From: Acorus gramineus
Lineage: Eukaryota > Streptophyta > Magnoliopsida > Acorales > Acoraceae
DNA length: 64,000 nt
Assembly: GCA_030737835.1 (NCBI GenBank)
Contig: CM060849.1
Coordinates: 6,076,001 to 6,140,000, forward strand
Reading direction: 5' to 3'
The notes beneath the pieces were generated by a model. It had not been told where the DNA came from and did not search any database. It was given only the letters and a program-made list of their open reading frames with translations. Shown one piece after another: positions 21,651-32,621 of this stretch; positions within the stretch are counted from its first letter, which is position 1, and each line of letters begins with the position of its first letter. The translations under genes and the position numbers were made by a program.

Positions 21651-23640
21651 TAAAATTTTAATGTATCTAAATTTTCAATAGAAATAATTTACAAAATGGA
21701 AATATAACTAAATTTCTTTTAAATTTATTACAGGACTGCTAAAGATTGAAAAACCCATCAAAGGATGGACCAAAACTATTACCCTCAGTAAAGATTATGA
21801 TTCCAAATGTAAAACCGCCAATGCAACTAAGCAATATATAATAAAGTTAACATATTAGGAATTAATCAATGAGTAAAAACAGATATAATAACATCACTAG
21901 AGCATTGAAAACATTATTTGATCGCTGCAAATAAATGTAATTGGATTACTATTTAAGCAAATGTAACTGACTTTTAAAAAAAATGGTGGAGGTGGAGGTT
22001 GGAGGAGGTGGAATCCAGAGGAGGGCTTGAAAGGTAGCCGAACCACCTCTCATATGGTAAAAGGCGGTGAGAGGAATCCAAGGGTGGTGACGCCGGTCGA
22101 CGGAGATGAATATGCCAGCCGGAATGAATTTTTGAAATGACGGATGGTTTAGAAGGGCATAAAAGGAATTCTACGTATGCCATGTCATGGGGCTTTTGAC
22201 AGGGCCTACGATTTGGAGCTTATAAATCATTTCTGATAAAATTATATTTTCACTTTGGCGTTCGGTGTTAAGGTGTCATCAACATGTGACCCAACTACAT
22301 AGCTGGAGTTTAATTTATAAAGCTATCACATTTGTTGATAGAGTGAGGGAGAGTGGAATGTTACCCTTGGTGCAATGCAGCTTCAAAACAATCAATTTGC
22401 CCTCTGATATCTACAATGGTTGAAAGGTGGCACCCAGAAACGAATATATTACGTTTTTCAGTTGCCGAGATGGCATCACTAGATGATGTGAATGGGATCA
22501 TAGGCATTCTTGTCATGGGTCGTACAATCTCAATGCCACCAATTGAAAATTTTGATTCAGTTGTCGAATTAGTAAGTGATACATTGCATATTAAAAAAGG
22601 AGACATCATCGCCGAACTAGCTGCATCCAATGGAAGATCAGTTCAAGTATCTTGATTGAGATAACATCTGGCTTTGAAGACGGGTACCATGCCTTTACCT
22701 AGTATTGAATGTGCCGTCCGAGGGTATACTTGTTGGGTTGCACTATTTTTTTCTCTTAAGACCGCCACGCATGTCTCGATTGAGTATCTTCAGTTTCTAC
22801 GGGATCTCAACAAGGTAATAGATCATGCTTGGGGAGCTTCCAGCACTTGAATCATCAACTTGGGATTGCATCAAGAGTCAAGGGTGAAAATTGTTTTACT
22901 ATCCTTCAAGTACTTTATAGTGTGTCTTGTATTACATTTCATAAAAAATTAAATCATAGTGTATTATGAATCACTAATTGGTTGTCATCTATACAAGCCG
23001 GTGTATGAGTATATCCCTTTATTTAAGCCTTTACAAGACAATCGTGTCATCCAAAGATTCCCTCGAGACACGTTATGGAAGAGATGTAAGAATTTTCCTA
23101 GATTGCAAAAGAGCAATGTCATTGCCATCAGGGAACTGCTCAACACTCTAGAATAGGTAAAAATGGATCTACCATCTTGTAAGAGTCAAGTACAATCTAT
23201 ATTGATATACATTTAGTGTTCTAATGGGCCTTTGGTTGTGGTTGTATTCTTCAGGTTGACTTTGATCAGTATATGAGATGCATTTCCGTTACAAGAATAC
23301 ACGTTTTTTAATGGTTGCTTGGTCGCTAATAGAGTGTATGAGTTGTATATGCCTGAGCAAATACTTCGACTACTTGGTCACCTCCAAACAATTCCAAAAG
23401 AACCTACCAAGCCAGACGGGAAGACTAGATGACCACACGTCGCGAGTAGCTACCAAGTCACTTATGGTGGTAGTGTGATGTATATGGGGTAGTGGGACAA
23501 TCACTTGTTGGGTCTGAGATCAAGAGGGCCTCAAATGCAAAGGCCATAGGACACTATTCCAGAATACATGGGGTAGTTTGATAGGGTAAGGCAAGATTTG
23601 TTCAGAACCTAGACAATAGGAAATGTGGATTGGCGACTAC

Positions 23641-26079
23641 TGTCACGCCCCAGGGCGGCCGTCCCCGGGACGCGGCAAGTGTATATATGATATCAGTAAC
23701 AAGAGTTCAATAATATACCACAAACAACAACTAAAATGACAACACAGGTAAAAGCAGGGCTGACATAATAATACACCAAAGGCGGAAGCTACAAAGACTG
23801 AGTCTGTAGTCAAAACATACTACAGACTCGATACATAATCATAAGTCCTGTGAGAGCCAACATGCCCATATATATACACAAATAAAATCCCAAACATAAT
23901 CCAACTAAGTGCCCAAGCACAGAACATATACGTACAACAGAAAGAAGGGTGCTGATGGCCTCAAAACTTGTGGGACGCGGCTCTGCCCTCTGCCGGTGTA
24001 GTCGCTCGGGAAGCTCCTCCCTCAGAGATCACTGAAAAGACAATATGCGAGGGGTGAGCCACACGCTCAGTGAATAGCACAACCCATGCATACAGTTCAT
24101 ATTAACCACATTTAAGCAATTCATAAGCCACAAGTGGCATAGCATCACAATCCGGGGGTTCGTTCATCGCCGAACCCCATACCCTCACCCTCACCCTCAC
24201 CCTCAACAGGTGACCTAGGATGTTGGGACTTAGCGGGTTAATAATCATCCATACATAATCCTGTGGGTCGTCGCATCCCCGGCCCACCATACCCTCACCC
24301 TCACCTCTCAACAGGTGACCTAGGCTCTTGGGACTGACTAGGCTGTTGGTTACCCTTGGTCCACCGATAGTCTCTCCTCACTCCGTGGTTGTTTGGCCAC
24401 TCCCATGTTCAGCACAGTCCTTCACCAAAATCAGGAGGCGCCTACTAATGGGAGCCCCTGCACGGGACAACCTGTCTAACGCTGAGGTAGTCTCTACACG
24501 GATCCAACGAAGGGAACAGAACAGCCTATCCATCGCATATGATCCACTCGGATCCGCTGACAGCACATCTCTACAACTCTAATGTCTCGAATTCCTCAGA
24601 ATTCCACCAGCGCGCATAACCAGGATGCGGGGAAATAAATAAGACACAGAAAGGGGAAAAGAGACCTTGGGAGGGTAACCTGAGGTCCCGATGTAGGACA
24701 TCCGACAACCAAACGAGGAACACGGAGTACCCTAACCCGGGTCTCAATGTTAACCTCGCAAGGCCCCCTTATATTCCCTAAGCATGCTATCTATTATTAC
24801 AGTTTGCATTTAATTAAATAAACCAAACTAATAGGACGCATGCACAGGTCGGGCTTTCCTAGCATGATAGCGGGGCAGGATGCATGGCTCATGCACAATC
24901 CTAAGGGTGCAAGTCCCTATCACACAATCTAGGGTGGCATGCAATTCTACACACACATCATGCTTACATAGATTATAATTGCAATAATTAATACAAACTA
25001 TACGCCCCAGGGGAGATCGGTACACGCCCAAAGCATGTAACGCCTCCCAAACTGGGTTGGGTTGTCCCACTCACCGGAAATCGGGTCGACGCGCGACCGT
25101 CTGTCGAGATCTGCAAGACAGGTATTAACTGGGTAAGTATAATCCACAATGACCCCAAATCACACAAAACACACAATTAAATACCCAAAATCCCAAAACA
25201 AAACACCCAACACCCAACACCCCCGCACGGCCACCCGACCCCCGGGTGCACCGCCGCGCTTCAGCCCGCGCATCCCGCGCACCGCCGGCCCCTGCCCGCC
25301 GCTGGGACACGCCGCCGCACCAACCCCGGGCTCCGCGCATCCACTGCGCCCCCGCCGCCGTAGCCCGAGCGCCCCGAACACCTCGCACCGCCCCGCGAGT
25401 ACCCCGCACGGCCCCCGCGCGCAGCACCTTCCCGCGTGCACTCCGCGCGCACCTCCGCCGCCTCGCCGCGCCTCGCGCGCACCACTGCCACCTCGCCGCG
25501 CTCTCCGCGCGCACTCTGCACACCCGCGCGCACTGCCTAGCACCTCGGCCACCACCTCGCGCACTGCCTAGCACCTCGGCCACCACCTCGCGCACGCCTA
25601 GCACCTCGGCCACCACCTCGCGCACGCCTAGCACCTCGGCCACCACCTCGCGCACGCCTAGCTGGTCTCCAGCTCCTCGCACATGGCACCCCCACGACCA
25701 GCTCCCCCGAGCGCACGCTCGCGCGCACGCACGCGCGCACGCCCAGCCAGCTCGTCCCGCGCGCCCAGCACGACCAGCCCCTCGCACCAGACCCGCGCAC
25801 ACCCACGCGCACGCTGCGCGCACGCACGCGCGCATGCCCGTGCGCACCCAGCATGTGCGCTGCCTGAGCCGCTGCCGCTGCTGCCTGCGCCCGAGGACAT
25901 CTCCCACCAGCCCGAGCACCACCACCACCACCCGAAAGCCTCCAACGGCCTCCGACCGCCTCCCACTGCCCCCAACGGCCACCCACCGCCTCCGACCACC
26001 ACCCAACCCTAGATCCACCTCCCTAGCATACATCTATGCGAGAAAAAGAGGGAAAGAAGGCTTACCGAGGGGAGGAAGA
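23641..26079 (-). mobile_element. Family A LTR, reverse, truncated (copy A3)
   Basis: It begins with the LTR terminus TGTCACGCCCCAGGGCGG (reverse orientation) directly after the PMD pseudogene and follows the family through U5, the TGAGGG modules and the GC-rich core. It breaks off at GGGGAGGAAG next to the start of forward copy A4, leaving about 550 bp of U3 missing. The five bases before it are ACTAC; no matching duplication is visible on the other side because the right part is lost. Its U5-R half is very close to that of the 3' LTR of the complete element (39503-41070). Confidence 0.88.
25525..25665. repeat. Minisatellite of about 30 bp in GC-rich LTR core
   Basis: About four to five tandem copies of a unit containing GCCTAGCACCTCGGCCACCA and CCTCGCGCA. 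This array is specific to copy A3; other family A LTRs carry only one or a partial unit, so it expanded after this copy diverged. Confidence 0.8.
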
Positions 26080-29000
26080 TGTTATATTTGTGTCACTTTT
26101 AGCCTGCTGGTAACCGTTAGAGCGTCCTGGCAGTTTTAAAAATTTTTAGGGTTTTTGGTCGGAACCGCATAATTTCAGACTGTTAGCTATCGTCTGAGTT
26201 AGAGGACTCCGATTGGAAATCTAACTGCATATTTGGTGTCCTGGTGCCATTCCTGACCTCTCACAAAAATTTCGTTGAATTCCGGCATCGTTTGCAAAAA
26301 TTCCGCAGTTCCGGGGCGTATCCGGGTTTTTAAGTCGCGCTCTACTTAAAAGGAATCAAAAAAATATCTTTGCACTATTCATTGTCTTCCTCGTCGAGAT
26401 CTCTCTCTCCCCTCTCCGTTTTTCTTCCTTTCAAGCCCCCTAGACCCATCAAAACCAAAAACCTAAAGCACGGGAAGTGTAGATCGGGTCCCGATCTACA
26501 CCCCGGTGCCTTCAAATCCCGATTCCGACGACTCTAGCCTCCCCGACCTCCCCTCTCTCTCCTCTGTTTCGAGCCAAATCGAGGGCCGTGATAGATCGGG
26601 GCGTAAGAGAGCCTTTGGGAAAGGTTTCGGCGCGCGGAGAGCGTCCGGACTTCGCTCCCTCCCCTCGGTAAGCCCTATTTCTTCACTTTTCTTGCATAGA
26701 TGTATGCTAGGAGGGTGGATCTGTGTATGAGGGGTGGTTGGCGGCTGTGGATAGCCTTCGGGGGGCGGTGGAGGTGGTCGGAGGTCGGTGGGTGGTGGTT
26801 TGGGTGGTCTCGGGCAGCGGGGGGGGTGGTCTCGGGCTGGTGGGGGGTGTTCTCGGGCAGCAGGCAGAGCAGCAGCAGCGCACAGGCTGGGCGCGCGCGG
26901 TCATGCGCGCGTGCGTGCGCGGGCGCGCGTGCGCGCGGCGTGCAAGCTGGCGCGCGCGGGTGGCGTGCTGTGCTGGTCGTGCAGGCGTGCTGTGCCGGTC
27001 GAGCAGGCGTGCTGGGGGCCTCAGGCAGCGGGCAGCGAGCGCGAGGAGCTGGTGCGCGAGGTGCTGGGCGGGCTGGTGCGCGAGGAGCTGGTCGCGCAGG
27101 TGCTAGGCGTGCATGCGCGAGGTGGTGGCCGAGCGCGGGGTGCGCGCGGAGGGTGCGGCGAGGCCGTGGTGGTGCGCGCGAGGTGCGGCAAGGTGGCGGA
27201 GGTGCGTGCGAGGTGCGGCGAGGTGGCGAGGTGCGTGCGAGGTGCGCGCGAGGTGCGGCAAGGTGGCGGAGGTGCGCGGGGTGCGCGCGAGGCGAGGCGC
27301 TGCGCGCGGGGGCGCGCAGGGTGCTCGCGGGCGGCGCGAGGCGCGCGGGGTGCACGGGCGGAGGCGCGGCGGTGCACCCGGGCGGTCGGGTGGCCGTGCG
27401 GTTGGTTGCCGACCGTGCGGGTAGTTACCGGAGTGCTCGGGCTAACGTGCGTGCGGGTCGCGTGCACGTTTGCCCGAGTGTTAGGTGTTTGTTGTGGGTT
27501 TTGGGTATTTATTTGAGTATTTAATAATATTTGTGGATTTATACTTACCAAATAATACCCTGTCTTGCAGATCTCGACGGGCGGTCGCGCGACGACCCAG
27601 ATACTGGTGAGTGGGACAATCCAACCCAGTAGAGAGGTGTTATACGCACTTGGGCGTATACCGACCTCTCCTGGGGCACCGTGGATTATATTAACCTGTA
27701 ATAATATGTATTGCATGTGAGCATGATGAAAATGTAGAATGCATGCTACCCTAGGCTTTTATGTTAGGGACTTGCACCCATAGGATATGCGTATGAGCCA
27801 TGCAGCATGTCCCCTGGTTTTCATGCTAGGAAACCCCGGCCTATGCATGCGTCCTACTAGTTTATTTATTAAATTAAATGCTGGTATCTGTTAGATCGCA
27901 TGCCTTAGGATAATATTATAGGGAGGAGCCTTGCGAGGTCAACGCTGAGACCCGTGTTAGGGTACTCCGTGTTCCTTGTTTGGTTGTCGGGATGTCCTGT
28001 ATCGGGACCTCGGGCTGCCCTCCCAAGGTTCTAGTCCCAATAATATTATATGTAATGATTGTATGATTGGTATAATTATTAGTATAGTTGGTAGATATTA
28101 TAGGGGAGGGGCCTTGCAAGGACAGCGGTGAGACCCGGGTTAGGGTACTCCGTGTTCCTTGTTTGGTTGTCGGGGTATCCTATAACGGGAACTCACGCCG
28201 CCCTTCCGAGTTTCTTTCCCCCAATGATATTCCAGCCTTACTGATTTTTGTACATGTTCCCGCATCTTGATGATGCACCTGGTTGAATTCAGAGGAATTC
28301 ATGACATTTGAGTTGTAATGATATGTAGTTGGCGGATCCGAGTGGATCATATGCGTATGGATAGGCTGTTCTGTTCCCTGCGTTGGATTCGGTAGAGGCT
28401 ACCCCCAGCGTTAGACAGGGCCTTCCTGACAGAGGGCTCCCATTAGTAGGCACCTCCTGATTTGGTTTCGGACTGTGCTGAATGTGGGAGTAGACCAGGC
28501 GGCCTACGGAGTGGAGGGAGAGACTATCGGTGGACCAAGGGTGACCAACAGCCTAGTCAGTCCCAAAATCCTATGTCACCCATTGATGGGTGAGGGTGAG
28601 GGTGTAGTGGGTTGGCGATGAGCGACCTACTGGATTTGTGAATAGATGATTATCAGTCCCAATAGCCTATGTCACCCATGGATGGGTGAGGGTGAGGGTG
28701 TGGTGGTTCGGCGAAGTACGAACCACTGGATTATGTTGTTATGTATTGATGGCTGGATAAAATAATGGAATATTGGTAAATATTGTCTGTGATGCGTGGG
28801 TTGTGCTGTTCACTGAGCGTGTGGCTCACCCCTCGCACATGTTTTTCCCCAGTGGTCACTGAGCCTGAGCTAGAGCCGGAGCAGCAGTTGGAGCTTTCCG
28901 AGGGATTTCTTCAGTAGCGGAGCAGCGCTACGTCCGCGAGTACCAGAGGCTATCAGCATCCCTTTTTCTTGGCTGTATGTATTGTTTTCCGTGCTGAGCA

Positions 29001-29261
29001 CGTGTTGTATATGTATATTCAGTTGTATTTGTGTATATTGGCTCTCACAGGACAGATGATTGAGTATCGAGTCTGTAGAATGTTTATTCACAGATTCAGT
29101 CTTTTGCTTCCGCATTTGGTGTATATATCATGTCAGCCCCTTTTGTTGCATGTGTCATTCTAGTTGTTGTGTATGATATATATTATTGATCTCCTGTGTT
29201 GGCTTCTGATATGATATATACACTTGCCGCGTCCCTGGGTTGGCCGCCCTGGGGCGTGACA
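26080..29261 (+). mobile_element. Family A 5' LTR (copy A4)
   Basis: A complete forward LTR of 3182 bp, from TGTTATATTTGTGTCAC to GGGGCGTGACA, followed by a primer site. The GC-rich core is at about 26700-27450. It differs from the other copies in having a duplicated 'GGGTACTCCGTGTTCC' segment (near 27960 and 28145), so this LTR has an extra module of about 180 bp. It lies head to head with the reverse LTR A3. Confidence 0.9.
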
Positions 29262-29266
29262 AAAGT

Positions 29267-29279
29267 TGGTATCAGAGCC
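29267..29279 (+). other. Primer-binding site (initiator Met-tRNA)
   Basis: TGGTATCAGAGCC, five bases after the LTR end, as in the other family A elements. Confidence 0.9.
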
Positions 29280-29380
29280 TGGTCCTGTCAGAGCCAATAG
29301 TCCTCCTTTCGTAGAGATGAGTCCTAGGATTTTGATGTGAGTATTCTGATCCTAGTGTCTGGTTTTCTTAGGGTGCTGAT

Positions 29381-30725
29381 ATGCCTCCTCGCAGAGGACG
29401 GCGCGGACGAGGTCCCTCTCGGTCTTTGGAGGTTTCCGGACCTACCAGAGACGAGGATGCTACCGGAGAGCCCTTGACGCAGGAGCCTCCTGCTTGGGAG
29501 CGTGCTTTCGCTCGGTTGGCTGATTTGGTGGAGACACAGACGCGGATGTTGGCAGAGCAGGCTAGGGAGATTCAGGAGCTGAGGGTGACCCGCGAGGCAG
29601 TTCCGCCGGTCCCCTTGGTGGTAGATCCGCCTGTGGTACCCGATGTACCCCCAGTTCCTGTGGCGGTTCCGGCAGCGAGAGTTGAGGATCCCCTGCAGAG
29701 GGAGGAGGAGCTAGAGGCGGCAGCGCGAGTGCAGCAGAGCGGCCTCAACGCCTTTCTGAAGCTCCATCCTCCCGAGTTTCATGGGCAGTCGGCAGATCCC
29801 TTGCGCCAGAGCGTTGGTTGAGGGAGGTGGATACCATTTTCGCGGCCATGCTTTGCACCGATCGCCAGCGAGTCGCCCTGGCCACCTTTATGCTGAAGGG
29901 TGATGCCGCCGACTGGTGGGCTACCCGAGTGGTGGACATTCCAGAGGGAGTGGAGCAGCTTTCTTGGGCGGGTTTCCGGAGGCATTTTCTGGACGAGTAT
30001 TTTCCGTTCTCGACGCGACAGCTAGTGGAGCGGGAGTTCGAGCAGCTGACGCAGGGCTCCATGTCGGTTGCTGACTACTCTACGCGCTTTACGAGTCTGT
30101 CCAGATTTGCTCCAGCGTTGGTGATGGACGAGGTCACGAGGTGCCGGCGATTCGAGCTCGGTCTCAGCAGCGCTATCCGGGTGCACGTCACTGCCCACGC
30201 TTTCACGAGGTACTCCGACTTAGTGTCTCGGGCGAAGACCGTCGAGAGAGACCTCGGGATTCAAGTGCGGGCTCCGACCCCTTCTTCAGATCAGGGTCCT
30301 TCCGGGAGTCGGGACCAGGGGCAGCGCAAGAGGAAGAGGCCCCGCTTCGAGCAGTCAGCGGCTGCCTCTCCTCCAGCAGATGCGGTGCCAGTATGGGATC
30401 CGGCACCCATTGCAGCAGTGCCCATCCAGTCCTGGCAACCGGAGAGGCGGCGCTGTTTTCATTGTCAGCGCATCGGGCATATCAGATACAATTGCCCAGA
30501 TGCTGATCGACCCCGAGTGCCACCTCAGCAGCCGCCGTTCTTGCAGCAGCAGCTTCCGCGCCAGCAGCAGCAGCAGCCTCAGCGTCGGCAGCAGCCAGTG
30601 CAGCCGGCGAGGCGTGCTCCTGTTCCTCAGCCGCGGTTGGTTCAAGGCAGAGTTGCAGCGCTTACGGCCGAGGAGGCGCAGCCTTCGGGTGTCATGGTTC
30701 GAGGTATCATCTTGTATTCCCAGCT
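29381..30725 (+). pseudogene. gag of family A element A4, one frameshift
   Basis: The Gag starts at the conserved ATG (MPPRRGRRGRG). It reads through the coiled coil and LHPPEF, then loses one base near 29803; the remainder is open in the next frame. That part includes DRQRVALATFMLKG, the Gag domain, and a CCHC zinc knuckle CFHCQRIGHIRYNC, followed by a Gln-rich tail with LQQQ and QQQQQ runs. Homology ends at about 30725, just before the protease, where an LTR-like insert begins. Relative to the complete element the protein is otherwise well kept. Gag may remain partly expressible, but protease is absent. Confidence 0.88.
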
Positions 30726-30729
30726 CTCT

Positions 30730-31500
30730 AGTATAAGGATAGGTGTGTGTGTAATTGGTGGTTATTATGCAAGTGTGTGGGGTATCTGGATGAGTGAGTG
30801 TCAAGAGCGGTTGTTTGGGTTAAGGAAGCCGGGTTATAGCCGTCCTGGCAGTGAGTTCCCATCAGTAGGTACCGCCGATGCAGTCGGAGGGGTACTGAAT
30901 TTGGGAGTATGCTAGGTAGGGGCTACCCGGTAAGAGATTATTGAATGGTGTCGCGAGCGTGGAATCGCTCTCCCCTTCGTTGGATCCGCGTAGTACAGCC
31001 CCGGCGTTAGACAGGCTCCCGGTCAGAGGACCAGGCGAGCTACGGAGCGGGGAGAGGCTACCGGTGGACCAGGGGTAGAGAGCAGTCTAAGTCTCTCCCA
31101 AAGTCCCAAAATGTCTCCTTTCGGGAGTGAGGGTGTGGATGAGGCGAAGGCGGGTCGCTCGTGACCCAAATTTCTGTTGGACCGTTCCCAATGATGTTGG
31201 GTCCGGTCTTGCAAAGGATGTTGAATGACATCGTTGGGTGATCATCTAGATGTAGGTGATCCGGAGGAGTTAGTGGTATTCTTTTAAATGATGTCTTCTT
31301 CCAGTGTTCCTTTCTGGATTAAGGGGCCTTGTGAGGTCGGCGTTGGAACCCGGGCTAGGGTACTTCGTGTTCCTTGTTTGGTTGTCGGGGTATCCTATAT
31401 CGGGATTCCATGGTGCCCTCCCGAGGTTTCTTTTCCCAGGTAAGGGATGCCATGGAAACATCAGATAGATGAGAGATCAAGTGCGAGTTTGGTTAGAGGT
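30730..31500 (+). mobile_element. LTR-like segment with permuted modules inside element A4
   Basis: This replaces the protease and early RT region. It resembles parts of the family A LTR but is more diverged and in a different order. The part containing CCTTCGTTGGATCCG and a 'GGACCA' box (30970-31080) comes before the part with CGTGTTCCTTGTTTGGTTGT (31366-31385), whereas normal LTRs have the reverse order. It could be a piece of a related family's LTR, or an internally rearranged copy. No gene is seen in it. Confidence 0.6.
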
Positions 31501-31547
31501 TAAGGCCTTTTGGGCTGAGTGGTTTCTGGTGAAGGCATATCTGTGGA

Positions 31548-32050
31548 CCCGGGTAAGACGTTTGCTATGTCGAATTGGCGTAGGCCGTCGAACCCCGCAA
31601 GGATTCGGAGCTTCCCGAGTTGGAGGGTTATTGCAGGAAGCTTGACGAGGGACTCTCGAAGATAGCTGTTCCTCTTAACCGTCGTACTCGGAAGGATGTC
31701 CGGTTCGAGTGGTCCCCTTCTTGCGAGGAGAGCTTCCTGGAGTTTATCGGAGGCTCACCTCAGCGCCAATTCTTACCTCTCCGTCTTGGAGTGGTGGGTT
31801 CGCAGTTGGGTAAAGGTGTGTCCGCGATCCTGCTCACGTCATCCCGTTCGAGCCGCTCGTCTCTGAGCCGGACAGTCATTCGTGGAGCAGTCGATTGAGA
31901 TCATGGACCGCCGCGTGAGGAGGTTCTGCACCAAGACCGTCCAGTTGGTCGAGGTGCGATGGCAGCACCGTTCCGGTGTTAAGGACACTTAGGAGCTCAA
32001 GGGATGCCAGGTGTGACGCATCTTTTCCCCTCGTAGATGTTTTTGCATAT
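31548..32050 (+). pseudogene. Remnants of pol (late RT/RNase H, then integrase C terminus)
   Basis: From 31548 to about 31815 the sequence matches the part of pol from the thumb of RT to the start of RNase H ([20 protein letters not shown]). It then jumps to the integrase tail and chromodomain-like end (from about 31833, ISSRSSR-type frame-broken text and the VQLVEVRWQHRS stretch), ending in CATCTTTTCCCC before the polypurine tract. The RT active site, RNase H core and catalytic integrase are deleted. The element could move only with enzymes supplied by another copy. Confidence 0.75.
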
Positions 32051-32068
32051 TTTGAGGACAAAATTTCC

Positions 32069-32082
32069 TAAGGGGGGAAGAA
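32069..32082 (+). other. Polypurine tract of element A4
   Basis: TAAGGGGGGAAGAA directly precedes the 3' LTR start. It would be the plus-strand primer. The same tract, in reverse, precedes the 3' LTR of the complete element. Confidence 0.85.
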
Positions 32083-32269
32083 TGTTATATTTGTGTCACT
32101 TTTAGCCTGCTGGTAACCGTTAGAGCGTCCTGGCAGTTTTAAAAATTTTTAGGGTTTTTGGTCGGAACCGCATAATTTCAGACTGTTAGCTATCGTCTGA
32201 GCTAGAGGACTCCGATTGGAAATCTAACTGCATATTTGGTGTCCTGGTGCCATTTTAGACCTCTCACTA
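32083..32269 (+). mobile_element. Family A 3' LTR of A4, truncated to 187 bp
   Basis: It is nearly identical to the first bases of the 5' LTR at 26080, up to CCTCTCAC. It then changes to unrelated AT-rich DNA at about 32270. About 3 kb of LTR is missing, so no target duplication can be checked. Confidence 0.85.
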
Positions 32270-32621
32270 AAACCAAAATATGAAGAATTGAGGGATCGAT
32301 CACTAAATCCTATGGTTTATGGGGACTTAAAAATAAAAATCCCTTGTTGCAGATGGAAATAATTTACATCTTTAATGTCAATAGCATAGAATGTCTCCGA
32401 AATGGGGTTGTTATAAGTAAAATATAAATATATTGGTATTCTGCTGTGAGTGTATTTTCTTCCACATTATTCATAACATTGGTTGTATTATTAATGGGTA
32501 CAACACAACCATTTAAAACAACTGAAAGTAACTACAAGAGAACCATTTAAAGCAAGTTATATATCAAGTGATATGTTTTGTACTTTTAAAAATGATGTTG
32601 CATCAATCTTCAATTGTCTAG

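Larger units (their letters stand above)
20273..22235. mobile_element. Non-autonomous Mutator-like element carrying a PPR fragment (Pack-MULE type)
   Basis: The ends form long imperfect inverted repeats. The clearest block is GGGCCCAAATTATAAGCCCC near the left end, against GCTCCAAATCGTAGGCCC on the other strand near the right end, continuing to GCCCCAT..ATGGCA. Flanks are ATAAAACTA (20264-20272) and ATAAAATTA (22236-22244), a 9-bp duplication with one mismatch, as expected for Mutator. It sits in the PMD pseudogene's intron. It has no transposase; its cargo is a PPR-gene fragment and a 242-bp tandem duplication. The outermost bases are less certain than the inner repeats. Confidence 0.6.
19984..23640 (+). 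pseudogene. Plant mobile domain (MAIN-like / 'phosphatase 7 long form'-like) pseudogene
   Basis: A decayed member of the plant mobile domain (PMD) family, to which MAINTENANCE OF MERISTEMS-like proteins and many transposon-borne proteins belong. Exon 1 (19984-20226) begins MAPKE and contains GPFEGGPVNNDVI...YRHHVAYHIWNGK with two in-frame stops; a donor GTATAT follows. After an intron holding a Mutator-type insertion, the gene resumes near 22300 with FVDRVRESG, MVERWHPETN, GRTISMPP, LQFLRDL and further matches as far as 23625, broken by stops and frameshifts. The order matches full-length PMD proteins. Family A LTR A3 interrupts the tail at 23641 and it does not resume. No function is likely. 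Confidence 0.75.

Noticed and set aside
23636..23640. ACTAC as target duplication of the A3 LTR
   Set aside because: No matching copy can be found because the other end of A3 is missing.
25125..27716. Long ORFs around the A3/A4 junction (up to about 300 codons)
   Set aside because: Same GC-rich LTR cores in opposite orientations; compositional artefacts.
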